Positions 1 through 4,548 of a DNA stretch of 6,336 bases are shown one piece after another. The DNA comes from Chloroflexota bacterium (GTDB taxonomy: Bacteria; Chloroflexota; Dehalococcoidia; DSTF01; RBG-16-68-14): contig JADFRJ010000141.1 in assembly GCA_022561355.1 (NCBI GenBank), forward strand, positions 1 to 6,336, in the 5' to 3' direction. Position 1 is the first letter of the stretch. Each line of letters opens with the position of its first letter. A program made the position numbers and the translations under genes. Below the pieces are notes generated by a model, which searched no databases, had not been told where the DNA came from, and saw only the letters and a list, made by a program, of their open reading frames with translations.

Positions 1-629
1 ACATCGAACGCTTCAACCCCGGCGTAGTCGAGCTGAAGAAACGCATCGAGCAAGGCGAAGCGGGTCGGCTGATCCAGCTCCAGGCGCGCCGGGTAGGGCC
101 CTTCTTCCCCCGAGAACGCGACGTGGGCGTGGTGCAAGACCTCGCGACGCACGACATCGACGTGCTTCGCCATCTCGTCGCGTGCGAGATCGACCGCGTC
201 CGCGCGGAGACGCGCTCCGGCATCAGGTCGCCCTACGAAGACGCGCTGTCGGCGGTCCTGCGTTTTGAGGATGGCACCATCGGGACGCTGGACGTGAACT
301 GGCTGTCGCCAATTAAGGACCGCGAACTCCGCGTCCTCGGTGAGCGCGGATTGTTCAAGCTCGACTACCTGACCCAGCAGCTCACGTTCTATCTGACCTC
401 CGCAGAGGCGGGCACCCCACCAGCGCCGAGTAACGGGCTAACGATCGAGGTCGACAGGCAGGAGCCGCTGCGGGCGGAGCTTGGCTCGTTCCTGCGGGTC
501 GCGCGCGGCGAGGAGGCGCCTCGCGTTGGCGCCGGCGACGCGATCGCGGCGATGCGTGTGGTGGAGGCGCTCATGGAATCTGCGCAACGTGGAGAGGCGC
601 TCGCGCTGTCGGTGGGTGACGGCGCATGA
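1..629 (+). CDS. Gfo/Idh/MocA-family NAD(P)-dependent sugar dehydrogenase, 3' part (5' end outside window)
   Basis: The reading frame is open from position 3 and ends at TGA 627-629, giving 208 residues that correspond to the C-terminal two thirds of a family usually 320-350 residues long. The NAD-binding Rossmann domain lies upstream of the window. The visible part begins with IERFNP, a signature of nucleotide-sugar members, and then has GVVQDLATHDIDVL, which carries the conserved D..(T)H..D pattern of the catalytic region (Asp46, His50, Asp53 of the visible part). The remainder is the beta-sheet domain that forms the substrate pocket and oligomer interface. Family members oxidise a sugar hydroxyl to a ketone in the cytoplasm. 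The partner downstream, a UDP-sugar 6-dehydrogenase joined by an ATGA overlap, suggests a UDP-GlcNAc(A) 3-dehydrogenase of the WlbA/WbpB type. That specificity is inference from context; an inositol or other sugar dehydrogenase cannot be excluded. An apparent GTG start at 123 is internal and not the real start. Confidence 0.9.
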   Translation, partial: IERFNPGVVELKKRIEQGEAGRLIQLQARRVGPFFPRERDVGVVQDLATHDIDVLRHLVACEIDRVRAETRSGIRSPYEDALSAVLRFEDGTIGTLDVNWLSPIKDRELRVLGERGLFKLDYLTQQLTFYLTSAEAGTPPAPSNGLTIEVDRQEPLRAELGSFLRVARGEEAPRVGAGDAIAAMRVVEALMESAQRGEALALSVGDGA

Positions 630-1885
630 GCGTAGCCGTAGCCGTCGTCGGCCTCGGCAAGATCGGTCTGACGCTCGCCGCGCAGTATGCCAGCCGTGGG
701 CTGTCTGTCATCGGTTGCGATATCAACGCCGCGCTCGTGGAGAGCGTGAACGGCGGCCACTGTCCGGTCGATGGCGAGGAGGAGTTGGAGGAGCGGCTCG
801 CTAACGCGCTGAGAGACGAGCGCCTCACAGCTACGGTCGACACCGCTGCCGCCGTCGCAACCAGCGATGTCGTCGTCGTCATCGTGCCCGTAGGGCTGAC
901 CGGCGAGCAAACGCCCGACTTCACGCACCTCGATGCAGCTATCGCGGACATCGCCGGAGGGCTGCGGCCGGGCACGCTCGTCGTCGTCGAAACGACCGTG
1001 CCCGTAGGGACCACTCGAAACCGTGTTGGAGAAGCGCTCATGAACGAGGATCAGCCGCCACTGCTGGCGGCAAGCCCCGAGCGCGTTTCATCAGGGCATA
1101 TCTTTCGCGACCTGCGCAGCTACCCCAAAGTGATCGGCGCGATAGACGAAGCAAGCTGGACAAAAGCCGAAGCCTTCTACAGCGCGGCGCTGGAGGCGCC
1201 TTCTCTCCTGCGGGTGCGCGACCCGGAGACCGCGGAGTTCTCGAAGCTGGCCGAGGGCATCTATCGCGACGTCAACATCGCCCTCGCGGACGAACTCGCG
1301 CGCTATGCCGACGCGGCCGGCATCGATGTCATCGAGGCGATCGATGCCGCGAACTCACAGCCCTACTCGCACCTGCACCAACCCGGTGTGGGCGTGGGCG
1401 GCCACTGCCTGCCGGTCTACCCATACTTCCTGCCGAAGGACTCCGGCGCGAAACTGCCGCTCGCCGCTCGCGAGATCAACGACGGCATGGCGGCGTACGG
1501 GGTCTCCAAACTGGAGCAGGCGCTCGGCTCTCTGAAGGGCGCTACTGTGTTGGTACTAGGGCTGGCCTACCGCCCGAATGTCAAGGAAGCGTCGCATTCG
1601 AGCGCGTTGCTGATCACCGAAGCGCTGCGAGCGCGGGGCGCGACGGCGCTCATCCACGACCCGCTGTACTCGGACGCTGAACTCGCCGCGCTCGGGTTGA
1701 AGCCAGTCGCCGGCCTGCCGCCCGAACACACAGACGCCGTCATCGTGCAGGCGTGGCACGATGCGTACGACGACTTGGACTTCGCCACGTTCTCGGGCTG
1801 CAAGGTCGTGCTGGACGGGCGGAACGCGCTGGACCGCGCGCGCGTCGAGGCTGCCGGCATGCGCTATCTCGGGATCGGCCGTTAG
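626..1885 (+). CDS. UDP-sugar 6-dehydrogenase (UDP-GlcNAc/UDP-ManNAc dehydrogenase type)
   Basis: A complete 419-residue protein of the UDP-glucose/GDP-mannose dehydrogenase family, at the usual length. These cytoplasmic enzymes oxidise C6 of a nucleotide sugar twice, using two NAD+, to make the uronic acid. The N-terminal Rossmann domain has GLGKIG (9-14) and the acidic residue of CDIN (Asp32). The central part has the VETTVPVGTT segment (121-130) and SPER (150-153). The catalytic cysteine is Cys261 in GVGVGGHCLPVYP. The C-terminal nucleotide-binding domain has VLVLGLAYRPNVKE (308-321) and DGRNALD (397-403). The HCLPVYP form and the KLAEGIYRDVNIALADELA stretch favour the N-acetylhexosamine branch (WecC/WbpA/TviB-like) over UDP-glucose dehydrogenase. 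The residue after KLAE is Gly211, where many relatives have Asn. The start overlaps the preceding stop (ATGA), implying translational coupling. Its stop overlaps that of the convergent Zn-ribbon gene. Substrate is inferred, not shown. Confidence 0.93.
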   Translation: MSVAVAVVGLGKIGLTLAAQYASRGLSVIGCDINAALVESVNGGHCPVDGEEELEERLANALRDERLTATVDTAAAVATSDVVVVIVPVGLTGEQTPDFTHLDAAIADIAGGLRPGTLVVVETTVPVGTTRNRVGEALMNEDQPPLLAASPERVSSGHIFRDLRSYPKVIGAIDEASWTKAEAFYSAALEAPSLLRVRDPETAEFSKLAEGIYRDVNIALADELARYADAAGIDVIEAIDAANSQPYSHLHQPGVGVGGHCLPVYPYFLPKDSGAKLPLAAREINDGMAAYGVSKLEQALGSLKGATVLVLGLAYRPNVKEASHSSALLITEALRARGATALIHDPLYSDAELAALGLKPVAGLPPEHTDAVIVQAWHDAYDDLDFATFSGCKVVLDGRNALDRARVEAAGMRYLGIGR

Positions 1886-2109
1886 CTGCGAGAACGCGGC
1901 ACGTGCGATGCGCCGCTGCTGATCGGCTCGTCGATATAGAGGTCTCCGTTGCGGATCTTCAGGTTGAAGCCGCAACCCGGATTCGTACAGGCCCACGCCT
2001 TGTAGTGGATGGGCGCGCCTTGGCTCCCAAAGTCGGAAAGAGGCACAAGATCGCCCGTCTTGCACTTCTGACACCTTGGAAACGCATGCGGTATGCCGTT
2101 TGTCTCCAC
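1882..2109 (-). CDS. small four-cysteine Zn-ribbon protein
   Basis: A 75-residue cytoplasmic protein of unknown function when started at GTG 2109-2107. I chose that start because a strong Shine-Dalgarno GGGAGG (complement of 2116-2121) sits 6 nt upstream. An in-frame GTG at 2133 would add eight residues but lacks such a site. The protein has two metal knuckles, CQKC (Cys13, Cys16) and CTNPGC (Cys41, Cys46), with about 24 residues between them, fitting one structural zinc ribbon. The stretch after the second knuckle, GFNLKIRNGDLYIDEPI, looks like a conserved strand-turn-strand, while the last dozen residues are Ser/Arg-rich and probably disordered. The gene converges with the UDP-sugar dehydrogenase; TTAG at 1882-1885 serves both stop codons. 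Possible roles are nucleic-acid or protein binding, but nothing here decides this. Two candidate promoters lie upstream at 2184-2241. Confidence 0.75.
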   Translation of the reverse strand: METNGIPHAFPRCQKCKTGDLVPLSDFGSQGAPIHYKAWACTNPGCGFNLKIRNGDLYIDEPISSGASHVPRSRS

Positions 2110-2183
2110 AAGCCACCTCCCAGCTACATTCACCCCCGACGTCAGGCAACCGCCAGCCTAGACGGTGGATAGGCACGGGCACG

Positions 2184-2211
2184 AGTATAGCATAGCCGCC
2201 AAGAAAACCAA
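2184..2211 (-). promoter_or_regulatory. candidate promoter of the Zn-ribbon gene (proximal)
   Basis: On the minus strand, TTGGTT (complement of 2206-2211) and TATACT (complement of 2184-2189) are separated by 16 nt. The -10 matches the sigma-70 consensus at five of six positions; the -35 is moderate. It would start a transcript about 65-70 nt before the GTG start of the Zn-ribbon gene. This is a consensus match only. Confidence 0.4.
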
Positions 2212-2213
2212 CC

Positions 2214-2241
2214 AGTATAGATACCGGATCAGCATCGTTAA
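2214..2241 (-). promoter_or_regulatory. candidate promoter of the Zn-ribbon gene (distal)
   Basis: The same minus-strand -10, TATACT, occurs again at the complement of 2214-2219, exactly 30 bp from the first, with TTAACG at the complement of 2236-2241 and a 16-nt spacer. The -35 element overlaps the 11-bp repeat box at 2238-2254, so a protein bound there could control this promoter. Confidence 0.3.
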
Positions 2242-2254
2242 CCCGCTTTTAACA
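2238..2254 (+). promoter_or_regulatory. PhoB/PhoP-type direct-repeat box, copy 1
   Basis: TTAACC (2238-2243) and TTAACA (2249-2254) are placed exactly 11 bp apart start to start. Two hexamers with one-helical-turn spacing are typical of binding sites for OmpR/PhoB-family dimers. A near copy lies upstream of the response-regulator gene at 4401-4417, and both copies continue with CT to give TTAACACT. The box sits between the divergent Zn-ribbon gene (-) and the HEPN-like gene (+), about 125 bp before the latter's ATG. Binding is inferred. Confidence 0.4.
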
Positions 2255-2271
2255 CTAGGCGACGGGGTCGC

Positions 2272-2286
2272 CGTAGCTTCGCTACG
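2272..2286. repeat. perfect short inverted repeat
   Basis: CGTAGC (2272-2277) and GCTACG (2281-2286) flank a TTC loop, giving a perfect 6-bp stem. No T-run follows, so a terminator is unlikely. It lies in the leader or promoter region of the HEPN-like gene; role unknown. Confidence 0.35.
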
Positions 2287-2365
2287 AGTTTGGGAACCTG
2301 GTTGGCAGAACCGCGATTTTGAAGTGCGTCAGTGAATCTGCTGAGAGAATAGGCCTGGAACTAGG

Positions 2366-2371
2366 TATCAT
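2366..2371 (+). promoter_or_regulatory. candidate -10 box for a leaderless transcript
   Basis: TATCAT matches the -10 consensus at five of six positions and ends 7 nt before ATG 2379. Transcription would start at or next to the A of the start codon, giving a leaderless mRNA. That would explain why no Shine-Dalgarno is seen before this ATG. No good -35 is visible 16-18 nt upstream, which lowers confidence. Confidence 0.3.
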
Positions 2372-2378
2372 CTGTCGT

Positions 2379-3470
2379 ATGGCGAAGAGGAGCACCGCTA
2401 GCGATCCGCAAGGTTCTTTTCGCACGTACCTTCGTTACCTAGAAGCGTTCAGCATTATTTGGGCAACACAGTACTCGGCAGGAGTGGAATCTACCACTTT
2501 GTTGCACATCCTCGCCGGAATACGAAACCACTTGGTTAGGACGGGTCTGTACCAAAAAGCCGCGACGAGAGCATCTGTGGCCTCATCCGTCGACTTGCCT
2601 CTCTTGTCGAGTGCACTGAAGAACGCGTGGGGCACTGAACTACTTCTCTGCATCACGCCAGGACTCTCCAATGACGAGGAGTATAGGAAGCTGGCAAACA
2701 ATTGGGCCTCGGTTCAGGCCTACTACTCCTGCTATCACATCGCGCAAGCACTGACCTTATCCCAAGGCAACCCGCCTCCGGACACCCACGCAAAACTCCA
2801 GCGCGTCTTTACGAGGTTCTGGCAGGCGCCAATGAACCTCGTCCCACTTTCAATGGCCTGGAAGAACGGTCAATGCTACGGGTTACCTCAGGATATTGAG
2901 ACGCACGAAGTGAAGCCCTGGTTACCCTGGAGCACTGTTACCGCTGACTCCTGCTGGAGTTATGCAGCATTGGTTCTCAAGACTACGCGGGAGGAGGTTC
3001 TGACAGAACGGAGGGAGGAGGAGCGTGAGCAACAACGGCGAAAACGTCAGCGGGAACGGAACGAGAAAGAACAAGCCCGCATTGATGATGGGAAAACACC
3101 GCTGAAGCACCTCACGATGTCGACGCCCAACCTTTCACAGGAGGAGAAGAACGCCATCGATGAAAGGATGCGATCGACAACTCTGCTGGACGTGCTCTAT
3201 CGCTTAAGAAAACGCTCGAATTACGAAGATCCAACAATGTTCATTGATGGTCCTGATAACCCTCAGGAGACTGCCAGGGTACACCAGTGTCTTCGCGAAA
3301 TTGTGGCAGCAACTTGTATGGCGCACGAGGTGTTCATTCGAGAGTATGCTGGCACCGCATGGTTCGACAGAGAGGTGTCGGACTGGATACAGGGCAGTGG
3401 GAGCATTTCACAAGCGGGCCTCGCTACCCGTCAAGCACTCCTAGCAGGCCAGCGGCAGTTTGCAGGCTAA
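2379..3470 (+). CDS. uncharacterised protein, HEPN-like domain interrupted by a charged coiled-coil insertion
   Basis: A 363-residue soluble protein when started at ATG 2379; a TTG at 2319 would add 20 residues but has no ribosome site. I do not recognise a named family. Residues about 1-105 are mixed and helical. Residues 114-144 carry AYYSCYH-AQAL, a Gly, then P-TH-KL-VF (Tyr115, Tyr116, His120, Thr136, His137), which resembles the first long helices of HEPN proteins (AYYAMFHAARALL...G..PKTH). A Trp-rich stretch (about 145-200) and a Glu/Arg/Lys-rich helix (202-238), probably a coiled coil, follow. Residues 269-284 have LYRLRKRSNYED, resembling the R..(A)DY region of HEPN helix 3, and the last hundred residues are helical. 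HEPN proteins include RNases of toxin and defence systems, but the split arrangement and any activity are inference. Its G+C is well below that of its neighbours (47% in one counted line against 65%), suggesting transfer. It stands alone in its strand block. Confidence 0.8.
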   Translation: MAKRSTASDPQGSFRTYLRYLEAFSIIWATQYSAGVESTTLLHILAGIRNHLVRTGLYQKAATRASVASSVDLPLLSSALKNAWGTELLLCITPGLSNDEEYRKLANNWASVQAYYSCYHIAQALTLSQGNPPPDTHAKLQRVFTRFWQAPMNLVPLSMAWKNGQCYGLPQDIETHEVKPWLPWSTVTADSCWSYAALVLKTTREEVLTERREEEREQQRRKRQRERNEKEQARIDDGKTPLKHLTMSTPNLSQEEKNAIDERMRSTTLLDVLYRLRKRSNYEDPTMFIDGPDNPQETARVHQCLREIVAATCMAHEVFIREYAGTAWFDREVSDWIQGSGSISQAGLATRQALLAGQRQFAG

Positions 3471-3508
3471 GTTCTCAGCATCACCAGGCTCGACTTGAGG
3501 GCGGTGGG

Positions 3509-3724
3509 CTAAACCTCCATCAAAGTGTGTCCCTTACCTGCCACCCCTATGTGAACCAAGTCATCCGTCGTCAGGCTGGCTGAGTTTTTAATCACCAACG
3601 TGACATCACGACCTGCGGCCGTGCTCGACATCCGGACTAGGTCAGAGGCCATCCGACCCTCCGCCGAAACGATCACACTGCCTTTTGATGCAATAGTTCT
3701 TACGATGTCGTCTGTGCTTCTCAT
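3509..3724 (-). CDS. 71-residue protein of three related alpha/beta units
   Basis: A complete small protein starting at ATG 3724-3722, preceded on its strand by AAGGA about 9 nt away, a good ribosome site. Its stop is 38 nt from that of the convergent HEPN-like gene. The sequence shows an internal repeat: DIVRTIASKG-SVIV (6-19), DLVRMSSTAAGRDVTLVI (28-45) and DLVHIGVAGKGHTLME (55-70). Each is D-[LI]-V, a short helix, a G or GxG turn, then a hydrophobic strand. The V-I and D-L-V of units two and three are offset by exactly 27 residues. It has no signal peptide, membrane segment or catalytic motif. I believe similar small proteins with a DDLV....AGKG ending exist as hypotheticals, but cannot name a family. 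It may bind a partner or form a repetitive sheet. The overall pattern and the ribosome site make it a real gene rather than a chance frame. Confidence 0.7.
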   Translation of the reverse strand: MRSTDDIVRTIASKGSVIVSAEGRMASDLVRMSSTAAGRDVTLVIKNSASLTTDDLVHIGVAGKGHTLMEV

Positions 3725-3844
3725 ACTGGGGTTTCCTTTCTCTCTGGGTCGCCGCCGCCCATATGACGCCAGCTCCTACTGTGGTGGTCGGAGTTTAGCA
3801 GAGAGAGTGACGGTGAGACGTGCCCACCCTCGCCCTTCTAGCCA

Positions 3845-4120
3845 TCACTCCCGCTTCCGCACGTCTGAGAGAAGCTCGCGATAGGCCGCCAGAGCGACCC
3901 TTGCCGCTAGGAGCGCTGCTGTGAGACATATGGCTGCGGCTGCAATTAGTCCGCTGAACTCCACGAGGTACATCGTCAGCGAGAAGAGCAGTGAGGAAGG
4001 CGCGATGGCGTCCGCGTAATGCACGACCAGCCTCGTGCTCAAGCCTACGAGCACTAGGAGAAGCAACACGACGGCGTCACCAACGTGTCTGACGTGCGGA
4101 AGGGCTAATCGCGATACCAA
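3845..4120 (-). CDS. small membrane protein with two transmembrane helices
   Basis: A 91-residue protein starting at TTG 4120-4118. The start is supported by AGGAGAGG on its strand (complement of about 4127-4134), with 6 nt between it and the TTG. Residues about 14-34 (AVVLLLLVLVGLSTRLVVHY) and about 48-80 (from LTMYLVEF through AAAAICLTAALLAARVALAA) are hydrophobic helices. A short polar loop lies between them and a basic, charged tail (YRELLSDVRKRE) follows. The basic N-terminus (R4, H9, R11, H12) and basic tail suggest both ends face the cytoplasm. No family was recognised. It is followed 120 bp later on the same strand by the 71-residue gene, and a near-consensus promoter sits just upstream, so the two could be one transcript. 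Its role is unknown. Confidence 0.72.
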   Translation of the reverse strand: MVSRLALPHVRHVGDAVVLLLLVLVGLSTRLVVHYADAIAPSSLLFSLTMYLVEFSGLIAAAAICLTAALLAARVALAAYRELLSDVRKRE

Positions 4121-4157
4121 TAGACACCTCTCCTAAAGAAGAGAGATGTCGTCTTCT

Positions 4158-4186
4158 ATTGTCGACCGAAAATCTCGGCCTGTCAA
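4158..4186 (-). promoter_or_regulatory. sigma-70-like promoter with palindromic spacer, for the membrane-protein gene
   Basis: On the minus strand a perfect TTGACA (complement of 4181-4186) is followed after 17 nt by GACAAT (complement of 4158-4163), four of six to consensus. The transcript would start near 4151, about 30 nt before the TTG start codon. The spacer is itself an inverted repeat: GACCGA at 4164-4169 against TCGGCC at 4175-4180, five of six pairs, 5-nt centre. An operator between -35 and -10 is a plausible reading. TCTATTG motifs also recur: GTCTATTG (-) at 4118-4125 and 4184-4191, and TCTATTG (+) at 4155-4161. Confidence 0.55.
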
Positions 4187-4266
4187 TAGACCTTGGTGCC
4201 CATGGCGGCCTTGGTCAGCGGGGGTAATGTATCATGCAGGATTCACATCGTATGAACCAACATCGA

Positions 4267-4397
4267 ACGCTCTTTCCTTTCGCATACGTCCCTAGACGCG
4301 CTTTTTTCTGCAGGAAACCAAGCGTACCTGACGAAGGGTGGGCGGAACCTAAACGGGAGCAACGCCCCTGTCGTTGAGACGCTCTTTCGCTGCATAC
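4267..4397 (+). repeat. imperfect direct repeat, two copies 112 bp apart
   Basis: The two copies are 4267-4287 and 4379-4397. Both begin ACGCTCTTTC and end GCATAC, with a 2-nt length difference in between. The second copy ends 3 nt before the TTGACC of the 11-bp repeat box. Possibly a regulator site; the similarity could also be chance. Confidence 0.3.
4299..4324. repeat. imperfect hairpin in the regulator upstream region
   Basis: CGCTT (4299-4303) pairs with AAGCG (4320-4324) and TTTC (4305-4308) pairs with GAAA (4314-4317). This leaves a 1x2 internal loop and a TGCAG apex, nine pairs in all. No T-run follows it on the plus strand, so it is not a standard terminator. Confidence 0.3.
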
Positions 4398-4400
4398 AGT

Positions 4401-4417
4401 TTGACCTATTCTTAACA
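4401..4417 (+). promoter_or_regulatory. PhoB/PhoP-type direct-repeat box, copy 2, upstream of the response regulator
   Basis: TTGACC (4401-4406) and TTAACA (4412-4417) are exactly 11 bp apart, as in copy 1 at 2238-2254, and the second unit again continues to TTAACACT. A weak -10 (TACGAT, 4428-4433) begins 10 nt after the box, the spacing known for Pho boxes that replace a -35 element. The regulator encoded downstream belongs to the family that binds such repeats, so autoregulation is the simple hypothesis. Confidence 0.45.
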
Positions 4418-4427
4418 CTCCCTAAGC

Positions 4428-4433
4428 TACGAT
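4428..4433 (+). promoter_or_regulatory. candidate -10 box, activator-dependent
   Basis: TACGAT matches four of six positions of the -10 consensus and lies 10 nt after the repeat box. Initiation near 4440 would give a leader of about 110 nt before ATG 4549. Confidence 0.3.
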
Positions 4434-4502
4434 TTCCCTCACGCGGCATGGCGTGCGGGCGGTTTGTCCCGATCCCCCGAACGTCCGTCCCCTCACCCGC
4501 GT

Positions 4503-4508
4503 TATAGT
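4503..4508 (+). promoter_or_regulatory. alternative -10 box for the two-component operon
   Basis: TATAGT matches five of six positions of the -10 consensus and would start a transcript about 35 nt before ATG 4549. No convincing -35 is present 16-18 nt upstream. Confidence 0.35.
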
Positions 4509-4548
4509 TAGGGCAGCCGTCGTTGTATCGATGGCTGAGAGAGGTTTT

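Larger units (their letters stand above)
4121..4548. other. 428-bp divergent intergenic region
   Basis: This lies between the minus-strand membrane-protein gene and the plus-strand response regulator. It holds the minus-strand promoter at 4158-4186, an imperfect hairpin at 4299-4324, an imperfect direct repeat (4267-4287 and 4379-4397), the 11-bp repeat box at 4401-4417 and two candidate plus-strand -10 boxes. From about 4192 to 4266 I see nothing I can name. Minus-strand open frames within 4215-4449 have Ser/Arg/Cys-rich translations without family features and I do not consider them genes. Confidence 0.6.

Noticed and set aside
389..1041. Long minus-strand open frames opposite the two sugar dehydrogenase genes
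   Set aside because: Ser/Arg/Ala-rich translations without motifs, lying opposite well-supported genes; typical of antisense frames in GC-rich DNA.
1556..2182. Minus-strand 208-residue open frame across the end of the sugar dehydrogenase
   Set aside because: It overlaps the dehydrogenase and the four-cysteine gene in another frame and shows no family features.
3482..3506. Imperfect hairpin between the convergent HEPN-like and 71-residue genes
   Set aside because: CACC/GGTG and CTC/GAG pair only around a mismatched internal loop and no T-run follows on either side, so I do not call a terminator.
4260..4271. A 12-base match to positions 1-12 of the window
   Set aside because: About one such match is expected by chance in 6.3 kb; one copy is inside a coding region, so an attachment repeat is not supported.
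4215..4449. Two overlapping minus-strand open frames of 67-68 residues in the divergent gap
   Set aside because: They read the same DNA in two frames with unstructured translations, no ribosome site was evident, and they overlap likely promoter elements.
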